Below are positions 8,092 through 15,637 of a stretch of 64,000 nucleotides of DNA, in pieces. The stretch's first letter is position 1. Each line of letters starts with the position of its first letter. The notes beneath the pieces are model-generated. The model did not search any database, was not told the origin of the DNA, and worked only from the letters and a program-made list of their open reading frames with translations. A program made the translations under genes and the position numbers. Source of the stretch: Paraburkholderia sp. CNPSo 3274 (GTDB taxonomy: Bacteria > Pseudomonadota > Gammaproteobacteria > Burkholderiales > Burkholderiaceae); the NCBI RefSeq assembly GCF_024206475.1, contig NZ_JAMBPR010000027.1, positions 1-64,000 of the forward strand. The letters run 5' to 3'.

Positions 8092-9195
8092 TCAGTTCGC
8101 GTCCTCGTTGACCGGCACGTCGCCGGCCGGTTCCGCCTGGGCGCCCGTGCCTGTATCGTTCGCGCCGGCAGCGCGCGATCTGCGCAACCGTATGGTCGGC
8201 ACAGCGTGCAACAGACGACGCGCGTGCCGGTGCAGCGGCCAGTCGACGAACTGGTAGAGCGCGGCGCCCATCGCCGTAGCCACGATCATCGTGAGCGCCA
8301 CCCCGAGCGGCGCGGTCGCGTCAAAGCCGTCGAGAGCGTCCGGCAGCAGTTTGCGTGCAGCTTCCACACAATATGGATGGCTCAGATAGATGGCATAGCT
8401 CGCGTTGCCGATGAATATCGCTGCGCGAGTCAACAGGCCGGAGCCCATCGCCGACTCCAGGCTCAGTGTGCTGGCGATCAGCACGAAAGCCGGAAGGCCG
8501 TAATAGAGCAACGGTGCGTCGGAAAGGTCGTGCCAGTTGATATAGGCCATCCATGCATAGGCTGCAACTGCCATGCATCCGGCAAGCGGCAGCTTGATCC
8601 GGACTCCGAACTTCCAGAGCTGATAGGCCATGAAGCCGAGCGGAAACTCGAACATGCGCTGATTCGTATAGAACGCGGTAAACACGCCTTGCGAGCCCCA
8701 TGCCTTTGCCGCACAAAAGATCGCAAGGATCAGCGCCGACGTGAGCAGCAGGCGGTGACGGCGCATCACCATCAGCGAGACGGCCGTAACCACGTAGAAC
8801 AGCATTTCGTAGTTGAGCGTCCAGCCGACGAACAACATCGGGAATATCTGGCCACTTTCCTTGCGGTAGGGAATGAAAAACAGCGATTTCAGGAGATTCC
8901 CGAGGTCGGCGGTCGTCGAATTCAACAAGGCAGGAGCGGCGAGTGCTCCGGCGAATACGCCAAACGTCAGCACCCAGTACAGCGGCACGATGCGGGCAAT
9001 GCGGTCCGCGAGAAAGCGCTGTGTGGTCAATTTTGGGCTGTCCAGCACGAGGGCGATGACGAAACCGCTTATCACGAAGAAAATGTCGACGCCAAATTCA
9101 CCGAACGTGTGTCCGGTCGGCGACATGATGTGAAAGAAGATAACCGTTATCGCTGCAACAGCACGCAGCACGGTAAGGGACTTTAACTTTTGCAT
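8092..9195 (-). CDS. Acyltransferase family 3 (OafA/NodX-like) membrane protein
   Basis: A 367-residue protein with about ten transmembrane helices and the Acyl_transf_3 start: LTVLRAVAAITVIFFHIM with the conserved Arg and His (about residues 6-23), then FGVDIFFVISGFVIALV. The chosen ATG at 9195 places this motif at the N-terminus; the upstream extension is not protein-like. Such proteins move acetyl or other acyl groups onto surface glycans or lipids. The C-terminal 30 residues are hydrophilic. It stands alone between two unrelated plus-strand genes, so the substrate is unknown. Confidence 0.88.
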   Translation of the reverse strand: MQKLKSLTVLRAVAAITVIFFHIMSPTGHTFGEFGVDIFFVISGFVIALVLDSPKLTTQRFLADRIARIVPLYWVLTFGVFAGALAAPALLNSTTADLGNLLKSLFFIPYRKESGQIFPMLFVGWTLNYEMLFYVVTAVSLMVMRRHRLLLTSALILAIFCAAKAWGSQGVFTAFYTNQRMFEFPLGFMAYQLWKFGVRIKLPLAGCMAVAAYAWMAYINWHDLSDAPLLYYGLPAFVLIASTLSLESAMGSGLLTRAAIFIGNASYAIYLSHPYCVEAARKLLPDALDGFDATAPLGVALTMIVATAMGAALYQFVDWPLHRHARRLLHAVPTIRLRRSRAAGANDTGTGAQAEPAGDVPVNEDAN

Positions 9196-9465
9196 GATGG
9201 GTGCGCGGTCTGCGCGTTCGCCGATGGCGGCCGGGACGGATGCTCTGCGTTTGATCGCGGCTATTCTGACATCGCTGAAAGGCGCACGAGTGCGTAGTTT
9301 TGTGTGTGACCGTACAGAAGCCAGCAATTAGTTAAAGAGTTACCTTGTCCGAGATTCGAAAGTCTCTGTCCGCACAACCGGGCTGCAACAAACTCCATTG
9401 GCTTTCAGTTCGATACCGCGTACGCGTATGCCGTTGCGCGAAAGCCGATCCCACGGAGTGACGCC

Positions 9466-10434
9466 ATGAAAGCCATCCAGCTCAAAACCTTTGGCGAACC
9501 TGACGTGCTTGAGTACGTCGACCTGCCGACGCCCGCGCCCAATGCCGACAGCGCACTCGTGCAGGTGCGCGCCGCCTCGGTCAACCCGAGCGACGTGAAG
9601 AACGTCTCCGGCCATTTCGAGCACACGGTGCCGCCGCGGGTGCCCGGACGCGACTTCAGCGGTGTGGTGGTGGCGGGCCCCGAGGAGTGGGTTGGCGCCG
9701 AGGTCTGGGGAACGGGCGGTGACATCGGCTTCACGCGTGACGGCACGCACGCCGAGTTCATCGAGGTGCCCGTGGCCGCGCTCGCGCGCAAGCCCGCGGC
9801 GCTTTCGCACGCTCAGGCCGCGTCGATCGGCGTGAACTTCGTCGTGGCGTGGCTTGGCACCGTCGATTACGCGCGCCTCACCGAGGGCGAAACGATCGCC
9901 GTGATCGGCGTGTCGGGCGGTGTGGGCGGCGCGGTCACGCAGATCGCGAAGGCGCGCGGCGCACGCGTGATCGGCGTGGGCCGCGTGGCGCCACTCGTCG
10001 GTTCGCCGGCCGCGCGTCTCATCGACGCCTTCGTTCCCATGGACGAGCACGCCGCCGAACGCGTCCGCGAACTGACGGGCGGCGCAGGCGCGGACGTGGT
10101 CTACGACGCCGTGGGCGGCGTGGCGTTCGAACTGGCGCTTTCGCTTGCGAAGCGGCGTGGCCGCGTGGTCGAAATCAGCGCAACGGGTAAGCAGCGCGTG
10201 GAGTTCGACCTGATCGACTTCTATCACAACGAGACGCAGCTGCTCGGGGCCGATAGCGCGAAGCTCGGCGTGGCCGAATCCGCGCCGCTCATGCGCGCGA
10301 TTGCCGAAGTATTCGACGCGGGCCAGTTCGAGCCGCCCGTCGTGGCCGCGCACTTTCCGCTCGCGCGGGCGCGCGAAGCTTACGAGGCGGTCGCGGCGGG
10401 CACGCCCGGGCGCGTAGTGATCGACATGGCGTGA
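9466..10434 (+). CDS. Zinc-independent quinone oxidoreductase-like MDR dehydrogenase
   Basis: A 322-residue medium-chain dehydrogenase/reductase. The GroES-like half contains VNPSDVKNVSG and VPGRDFSGVV. The Rossmann half contains GVSGGVGGAVTQIAKARGA (about residues 148-166), an NADPH-binding loop. The structural-zinc Cys cluster and the catalytic Zn ligands of true alcohol dehydrogenases are absent, pointing to the quinone oxidoreductase/enoyl reductase branch. GGAG precedes the ATG at 9466. The following xapX gene is 28 bp downstream on the same strand, so co-transcription is possible. The substrate is not readable. Confidence 0.85.
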   Translation: MKAIQLKTFGEPDVLEYVDLPTPAPNADSALVQVRAASVNPSDVKNVSGHFEHTVPPRVPGRDFSGVVVAGPEEWVGAEVWGTGGDIGFTRDGTHAEFIEVPVAALARKPAALSHAQAASIGVNFVVAWLGTVDYARLTEGETIAVIGVSGGVGGAVTQIAKARGARVIGVGRVAPLVGSPAARLIDAFVPMDEHAAERVRELTGGAGADVVYDAVGGVAFELALSLAKRRGRVVEISATGKQRVEFDLIDFYHNETQLLGADSAKLGVAESAPLMRAIAEVFDAGQFEPPVVAAHFPLARAREAYEAVAAGTPGRVVIDMA

Positions 10435-10462
10435 GCGCCGCTCGAACGAACAGGGGTTGAGG

Positions 10463-10639
10463 ATGAAGGGTTATCTGGTGTCGTTCGCGGTCGGCGCGCT
10501 CGCGGGACTCCTCTACAACGTGCTGCAGGTGAAATCGCCTGCGCCGCCGACCATCGCACTTGTCGGCCTGCTCGCCATGCTGGCGGGCGAGAACGTCATC
10601 GGCGTCGTACGCGCGTGCGTCGCGCATCTTGCGGGGTGA
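10463..10639 (+). CDS. XapX domain-containing small membrane protein
   Basis: A 58-residue protein with two hydrophobic helices and the XapX signature: LVSFAVGALAGLLYNVLQVK followed by APPTIALVGLLAMLAGE. Start ATG 10463 follows GGTTGAGG; a TTG six bases earlier would add two residues. XapX proteins are small, of unknown function, and common in proteobacteria near redox or detoxification genes. Its closeness to the upstream MDR dehydrogenase suggests a two-gene unit. Confidence 0.85.
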   Translation: MKGYLVSFAVGALAGLLYNVLQVKSPAPPTIALVGLLAMLAGENVIGVVRACVAHLAG

Positions 10640-10713
10640 GCAGGGCAATCCTCACTCACCGCGCCGGATATCGCCGCGCGCGCATGTTGTGCGCATTTTG
10701 CCGATGGGCTAGC

Positions 10714-11169
10714 TCACGCTTCCGCCCGCACGAGCCGCTCCGGCAGACGCGCTCGCAGCGCCCGCGCGTCGAGCGCAGCCAGATCCTTGTCGAGTTCGAG
10801 CGTGACGAGGCTGCGCGTTTGCGCGTCGATCGCCTTGCGCAGCACGCCGAGAAACGCGGGCGGCGCCGTGAGCACGAGCGTGCCGTAGCGCGCATCGTTG
10901 CGCGCCTTCGCGAGCGTCGTCGCGACCTCCGCCGCGAATACGGTGGCTTCGTGGTCGTGCTGGCTGGTGTCGGGATCGGTCGCGCTGCGGCCGAAGCCGA
11001 CGCGGTCGGTGGTGCGTCCCGGCTTGTCGGTTACGAGGTTCTCGTCCGACATGCGGCCCTGCAGATGCAGTAGCGTCTCGACCTCTTCGATGGCGCCCAG
11101 CGGGCTTTCAGTGGCGAAAATGCGCGCGGTCACGCGGTTGGCGACAACAATCCAGATCGTTTTCGACAT
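10714..11169 (-). CDS. Host attachment protein family (Host_attach)
   Basis: A 151-residue soluble protein. It begins MSKTIWIVVANRVTARIFAT, typical of the family, followed by the HDHEATVFAAEVATTLAKAR helix and a C-terminal VLTAPPAFLGVLR segment. The ATG at 11169 is preceded by CAGGGAGT. The family name comes from an Agrobacterium attachment study; structurally these resemble release-factor-like or actin-like small folds and their biochemistry is unclear. It has no operon partner. Confidence 0.85.
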   Translation of the reverse strand: MSKTIWIVVANRVTARIFATESPLGAIEEVETLLHLQGRMSDENLVTDKPGRTTDRVGFGRSATDPDTSQHDHEATVFAAEVATTLAKARNDARYGTLVLTAPPAFLGVLRKAIDAQTRSLVTLELDKDLAALDARALRARLPERLVRAEA

Positions 11170-11426
11170 GTTCGACTCCCTGTCATGACGCCCGGCGCAT
11201 GCGGCCGCCGGGCGGTTGAGTGGACTCGCGCCACGCGGCGTGAATACCAAGGGTAGCGCGCTTCGGGCCGCGCGGCGCGCGAAAGTGTCGGGACAGCGAG
11301 CCGCGTGCCCGATGGCGGTTTGTCCTTCCAGAATTCGGGAGGATGATTCTCGCTGCAGGAGGATTATCTTTTGTGGCGGAAGAACCTAGTCTTTAGACTC
11401 CGCAGCGCGCTGCAAAGGAGTCCGCC

Positions 11427-12110
11427 ATGAATCCGAACGCCTCGAACGCCGATCGCATTCTCCATTATCCGAGCGACATCGCCTTCACGCCGACGGTCAA
11501 GGCGATGCAGGAGCGCCTGGGTTCGCGCGAACTCTATGCGAGCGTGGAGCGCGATCACGCGTGGGGCGTGGCGCTCACGCCCAAGATCCAGGAATTCATC
11601 GGCGCGCAGACCAGTGTATTCCTCGGCACCGCGAATACCGAAGGGCAGCCGTACATCCAGCATCGCGGCGGCCCGGCGGGCTTTCTGCACGTGGTGGACG
11701 AGCACACCATTGCGTTCGCCGATTTCATCGGCAACCAGCAATACATCACGCTCGGCAATCTCGCCGACAACCCGAAGGCGCATCTGTTCGTAATCGATTA
11801 TGCGCGGCGGCGGCGCGTGAAGATCTGGGGCCGCGCGCGCGTAATTGAAGACCCTGCGCTGCTCGCGGAACTGATGCCCGTGGGCTACAAGGCGCGCGCC
11901 GAGCGGGTGATCGTTTTCACGGTGCACGCGTGGGACATGAACTGCCCGCAGCACATTCCGCAGCGCTTCGAGGCGGCGGAGGTGAAGTCGGCGCTAGACG
12001 AGCGCGAGGCGCGCATTCGCGAACTGGAAGAGGCAGCGGCGCAGCGCGAGGCGCGCGTGCGCGAACTGGAGGCAGAGGTCGCGCGGCTGCGCGAGGGCGC
12101 GGCGGTGTGA
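11427..12110 (+). CDS. Pyridoxamine 5'-phosphate oxidase-like flavin-binding protein with C-terminal coiled coil
   Basis: A 227-residue protein. Residues about 45-165 form a PNPOx-like split barrel (FLGTANTEGQPYIQHRGG, IAFADFIGNQQYITLGNL, NPKAHLFVIDYARRRRVKIWG), a fold that binds FMN or F420. Residues about 175-227 are a Glu/Arg heptad-rich coiled coil. An excellent ribosome site (AAAGGAGT) precedes the ATG. Homologues are annotated as pyridoxamine-phosphate-oxidase-family proteins of unknown substrate. A small dyad (AGTC-TTTA-GACT, 11388-11399) lies 28 bp before the start. Confidence 0.82.
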   Translation: MNPNASNADRILHYPSDIAFTPTVKAMQERLGSRELYASVERDHAWGVALTPKIQEFIGAQTSVFLGTANTEGQPYIQHRGGPAGFLHVVDEHTIAFADFIGNQQYITLGNLADNPKAHLFVIDYARRRRVKIWGRARVIEDPALLAELMPVGYKARAERVIVFTVHAWDMNCPQHIPQRFEAAEVKSALDEREARIRELEEAAAQREARVRELEAEVARLREGAAV

Positions 12111-12145
12111 GCGGGCGCTCGCACCGCGATTCGCGCACAGACGGC

Positions 12146-12280
12146 TTACTTGGCCTTTTCCGCCGAGTTGGTGATGGCCTGACCGCCCTTCGAAAGGTCC
12201 TCGCCCGCGCCTGCGATGGTGTTGCAGGCGGCGAGCGTCACGGCTAACAGTGCAAGCGCAGACGCGAGATAACGGCTCAT
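12146..12280 (-). CDS. Entericidin A/B family lipoprotein
   Basis: A 44-residue lipoprotein precursor. The lipobox LAAC ends the signal peptide near residue 19, and the mature part (NTIAGAGEDLSKGGQAITN) carries the glycine-rich entericidin signature. Start ATG 12280 follows AGGGAGAG; the longer upstream frame is spurious. Entericidins are small cell-envelope lipoproteins linked to stationary-phase stress and envelope integrity. The gene converges on the oxidase-like gene with a 35-bp gap. Confidence 0.9.
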   Translation of the reverse strand: MSRYLASALALLAVTLAACNTIAGAGEDLSKGGQAITNSAEKAK

Positions 12281-12430
12281 ATCGGCTCTCCCTGAATCGA
12301 GTAAAAACGTCGAATGGAAGCGGCGGCGGGCATGAGGCATGCGCGCCGCCGTTCTTTTCGATTTTACGCGCGAAGCGGGGACACATGCGCCGAGGCTGCG
12401 CGGCGGCGCCTGCATGACATCAAGCTGCTT

Positions 12431-13534
12431 TCAGCGCCTGCGCGTCCTGCGCACGACGAGCCACTTGGGCGAGCGAAAGCGCACGATGCTCACGTAGAGC
12501 CAGACGTAGGTGAGCGCGAACAGCACGACAAAGCAGAACAGGTGCAGCGTGTGCCGCCAGAATAGCGTGGCCGGAATCACGGCGATCAGGCAGAGCAGCC
12601 ACAGGTAAGGCGAGGTGAATGAATTGCGCCGCGTGAGTTCGCGTGCGTTGCGCGCGCCCACGACCCAGCGCATGAGGCGCTTGTAGACGAGCATGTGCAG
12701 GTGCACGCCGTCGGGAATGCCGGGCGACATGCCGCGCACGAACTTCTTCCGGTAGATCGAGAAGCAGGTCTCGAAGATCGGATACATGAAGAGCAGCACC
12801 GGATACCAGGCCGACACGTCACGGTTTCGCATGACGAGCAGGATCGACAGCTCGGCGAGCATGAAGCCGATGAAATAGGCGCCGCCGTCGCCGAGGAAAA
12901 TCAGGCCCGCCGGGAAATTCCACATGAAGAAGCCCAGCACCGCGCCCATCATGATGAACGACGCGGAGAGCACGACCGGATCGTGCACCTGGAAGGCCAC
13001 GTAGGCGAGCGAAGCGAACATCATGAACGCGACCATCGAGGCGAGGCCGTTGAAGCCGTCGATGATGTTGATCGCGTTGGCGAGCGCCGCGACCGCGAGC
13101 ACGGTGATGACGAACGAAATCGCCGCGTAGGAAAGCAGAAAGTCGAGCGGCGGCACGCTGATGCGCGTGACCGCGATGCCGAGGAACCAGAACGCAAGCG
13201 CGGCGGCGGCCATCGTGCAGAGGAGGCGCGCGAGCGGCGAGACGCGTTTGGTGAGATCTTCGATGAGCCCCGAGGCGAACGCGGGCAACCCGCACGCGAC
13301 AATGCCGAGTATGCCGCCCGAGACGGCCGGATACGCTCCGTGCAACTGCGCGGCCGCCACGACGAGCCCCGCGAGGATGCCCGTCCCGCCGATGCGCGGC
13401 ACGGGCCGCACGTGAAATTTCTGCACGCCCGCGAGATCGGAATCGACGGAGAACCTTTCATGCAGATGCGCGTAACGCACGATCAGCAGCGTGACCAGCA
13501 AGGAAACGAGAAAGCCGAGGGCGAAACTGAGCAT
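12431..13534 (-). CDS. MraY/WecA-family polyprenyl-phosphate N-acetylhexosamine 1-phosphate transferase
   Basis: A 367-residue membrane protein with about ten helices. Family motifs: PVPRIGGTGILAGL (about residues 46-59), an Asp-containing INIIDGFNGLASMVAF loop (about residues 155-170), FLGDGGAYFIGFM (about 216-228) and a C-terminal cytoplasmic loop with DGVHLHMLVYKRL, which supplies the HxH-type metal motif. It would start an undecaprenyl-linked glycan by transferring HexNAc-1-phosphate from its UDP-sugar at the inner membrane. The ATG at 13534 gives a hydrophobic N-terminus. It lies beside the polysaccharide locus but on the opposite strand, so it may start a different glycan. Confidence 0.9.
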   Translation of the reverse strand: MLSFALGFLVSLLVTLLIVRYAHLHERFSVDSDLAGVQKFHVRPVPRIGGTGILAGLVVAAAQLHGAYPAVSGGILGIVACGLPAFASGLIEDLTKRVSPLARLLCTMAAAALAFWFLGIAVTRISVPPLDFLLSYAAISFVITVLAVAALANAINIIDGFNGLASMVAFMMFASLAYVAFQVHDPVVLSASFIMMGAVLGFFMWNFPAGLIFLGDGGAYFIGFMLAELSILLVMRNRDVSAWYPVLLFMYPIFETCFSIYRKKFVRGMSPGIPDGVHLHMLVYKRLMRWVVGARNARELTRRNSFTSPYLWLLCLIAVIPATLFWRHTLHLFCFVVLFALTYVWLYVSIVRFRSPKWLVVRRTRRR

Positions 13535-13654
13535 GAAAGGAAACCGCGACCGGAAGGAGGAATGCGCGATTATACAAAGGCGGACACGCCGCACGCGCCG
13601 AACGTCCTACGGGCCGCCGCTCCGGACAAGATAACGCGTTGCCCGGCAGCGCGT

Positions 13655-15046
13655 TCAGGTTCCCGGCGTGTCCGCCGGTGTGATCTCGAGCAGGATGACG
13701 TGGTCGGGCACATTCACGGTGAGTTGGCTCAGGTCGCGATGGCTTTCGAGCGGCGCCGCCGAAGCTAGCGGATCGTACAGGTCGACACGCTTTGCTTTGC
13801 CGCCAAAGTCGAGATCGACGCGCGCGGGTGGGCTAGCGAGCGGCGTTCCGGTCGCCCGGTTCCAGATGAGTGTTTCGTTCCAGAGCACCAGCACGAAGCG
13901 GCCGTCCTTCTTCTGCAGCAGCAGGCTATTTGCCGATGCCGGCATTCCCGAAAGCGTATACGCGAGCGTGTTGCGCGCCGCTGCGCTTGCGCGTCGCGTC
14001 GTGTTGGCGTTCAGGATCGACGTGAGGTTGCGAATGGCGTATGCCACCGGCTTGGGGCTGTTGTCGTTGCGAAAGAGTCCGTAATGCATTTCGTCGTTCT
14101 TGTGCGTCGGATCGGGCTTTTCGTCGAGCAATTCATAGACGTAGAGCCGCTTCACACCCGCCGCCGCCGCATCCATATAACCGTTGAGAACGCCCTTGGC
14201 CTGGGTCGGCTCGTCGACGCCTAGCATGTACCAACCCGCCTGCGGCAACGAGAAGTAGCCGAATTCGGTGATGACGAGCGGCAACTGAAATCTCTGGCCG
14301 AGGTGAATAGCGGCAAGCATCCACTTGTCGCCGTTCGCATTCCACAGGGGTTGTTCGCCGTTTTGGGGGTAGACATGCTGATTTGCGTAATCGGCCGAAT
14401 TCGCACGCGTCTCGACTGACTTGGGCTCGAAGCCGGTCGCGTCGTATACGGGCACCCCCTTAAGCTCCGGCACGCCGTGTACACGTGCGTAGAGGTCGCG
14501 CTGCACGGCGAGCCCGGCTGCGGCGCCGGTAAGCCCCTGGTAAGTGACGGGAAAGTTGTTGAGTTCGTTGGGGCCTTCGATGGCCGCGACGCTGCCGGGC
14601 ACCTCGGTATTCAACTTCGCAGCCTGCCCGATCTGCTTCTCGAAGTCCGCGCCCATCAGAAAGTTGAATTTCACGCCGCGCTGCGCGAGATAGACATAGC
14701 TCGAGAACGGAATGGAGGAGCCTGGCGCATAGTCGCGGACGTGGTGGATGCCGAGCCATGCCATATCGTCGGCGACGTTGTGCACGTTGACGTACGCGCC
14801 GTCGGTGTAGCTAACGTGGGTCACGACGGCGAGCGTCTGGAGGAAATCCTCGGCTGGCATTGCCTGCACAGCGCCGCTCGCGTGCACCGCCGATGCACAT
14901 GCGAGCGCGCAGAAGCTTGTCGCGAGGCTTTCGGCGATACGCGTACCAAGCCGCCCGCGCGGTTTTGCCAGGCTCCCGTGTCGCAAGCTCTGTGAGTCGG
15001 CTCGTCTGGCGAGCAGGATAAGGCTGGGTGCTACGGGATGCTTCAC
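13655..15046 (-). CDS. Secreted glycoside hydrolase, clan GH-A-like
   Basis: A 463-residue protein counted from a GTG at 15046, chosen because GAGGA lies about 8 nt upstream; a longer frame with ATGs at 15133 and 15094 exists. An N-terminal positively charged segment precedes a hydrophobic stretch ending AVHASG, a signal peptide. The fold reads as a TIM barrel: acid/base Glu161 in IEGPNELNN and nucleophile Glu261 in VITEFGYFS, about 100 residues apart as in retaining GH-A enzymes. Similar hydrolases accompany exopolysaccharide operons and may trim or release polymer in the periplasm. It is divergent from that operon across a long regulatory spacer. Confidence 0.8.
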   Translation of the reverse strand: MKHPVAPSLILLARRADSQSLRHGSLAKPRGRLGTRIAESLATSFCALACASAVHASGAVQAMPAEDFLQTLAVVTHVSYTDGAYVNVHNVADDMAWLGIHHVRDYAPGSSIPFSSYVYLAQRGVKFNFLMGADFEKQIGQAAKLNTEVPGSVAAIEGPNELNNFPVTYQGLTGAAAGLAVQRDLYARVHGVPELKGVPVYDATGFEPKSVETRANSADYANQHVYPQNGEQPLWNANGDKWMLAAIHLGQRFQLPLVITEFGYFSLPQAGWYMLGVDEPTQAKGVLNGYMDAAAAGVKRLYVYELLDEKPDPTHKNDEMHYGLFRNDNSPKPVAYAIRNLTSILNANTTRRASAAARNTLAYTLSGMPASANSLLLQKKDGRFVLVLWNETLIWNRATGTPLASPPARVDLDFGGKAKRVDLYDPLASAAPLESHRDLSQLTVNVPDHVILLEITPADTPGT

Positions 15047-15167
15047 GGCGTATTCCTCGCGTGGGCCGGCTGCCGGATGTGCGCCTTGCCTCATGCCGGC
15101 GTCTCGATGATCCTGCCCCTGTTGGAGCGACATTCACGGCCCATTTTGATGTGCAGTTGCCGCCTTT

Positions 15168-15193
15168 GTGTGTGCGACGGCGAACGGATAGGC
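15168..15193 (+). promoter_or_regulatory. 26-bp element shared with the NRPS-PKS upstream region
   Basis: It starts GTGTGTGCGACGG and ends CGGATAGGC. The identical 26 bases occur on the minus strand at 50594-50619, upstream of the NRPS-PKS gene. Similarity continues outside the block: ATGTGnnGTTGCnGC lies just upstream in both copies, and TTAA-TTC begins exactly 13 nt downstream in both. The element points toward the polysaccharide operon here and toward the NRPS-PKS gene in the other copy. It is probably a transcription-factor site or promoter module. Confidence 0.7.
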
Positions 15194-15358
15194 GCTCCGC
15201 TAAAGATTAAATTCGTGTGACAACGAATGCATTACGCAATAAATAAGGAATCCTTCATATCAATCGCCTCTGATTCGGGCGCATCTGCGAACTGGCTGCA
15301 ATGCCAGGACAAGAAGTCCTGATTCCACGCACCTTCACACTCCCGCAAACGACGTCGC

Positions 15359-15394
15359 CTTTGCGTTATGTGCGCGAACGCACATAACGCAAAG
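15359..15394. promoter_or_regulatory. 16-bp perfect inverted repeat with CGAA loop
   Basis: The left arm CTTTGCGTTATGTGCG (15359-15374), loop CGAA (15375-15378) and right arm CGCACATAACGCAAAG (15379-15394) pair over 16 bp without mismatch. No T-run follows on either strand, so it is not a normal intrinsic terminator. It lies 243 bp before the sugar-transferase start, in the probable leader. It could be an operator for a dimeric regulator or an RNA hairpin acting in leader attenuation. Confidence 0.75.
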
Positions 15395-15637
15395 CTCGCA
15401 TGCGCCTCGCCGTATGGCTCCCGCGCAGCGCGTTCGGCGAGCCGGCGACGATCACGGACAGTTGGTGGGATTGCGCACGGATTGCCGGTTGCTCACACCG
15501 TAATGTGTTGTCGTGGCCGTCGGGCGGGCAGCGATTGCATGGATCGCTCGGGGCATGGGGTCTGTGTGTCCGCTCCTGGCGGACGAACGCGCCGGACACA
15601 AACATCTGACGAACACGACACGCATTGGGGCAGGGAC

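Larger units (their letters stand above)
15047..15637. other. Divergent regulatory region of the exopolysaccharide operon
   Basis: About 590 bp lie between the leftward hydrolase and the rightward sugar transferase, with no believable gene. It holds several symmetrical elements: a conserved 26-bp block (15168-15193), a dyad ATTCGT-gtgaca-ACGAAT (15211-15228), AAGGAATCCTT (15245-15255) in an AT-rich patch, and a long perfect hairpin (15359-15394). An upstream extension of the transferase frame crosses the hairpin and is not protein-like. Confidence 0.7.

Noticed and set aside
15168..15193. The 26-bp element as an insertion-sequence end
   Set aside because: Neither copy has an adjacent transposase, terminal partner or target duplication, and both lie in promoter-like positions.
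15368..15637. Upstream start of the sugar transferase at 15368
   Set aside because: It would translate through the 16-bp hairpin and a non-protein-like Arg/Ser stretch; the family N-terminus fits the ATG at 15638.
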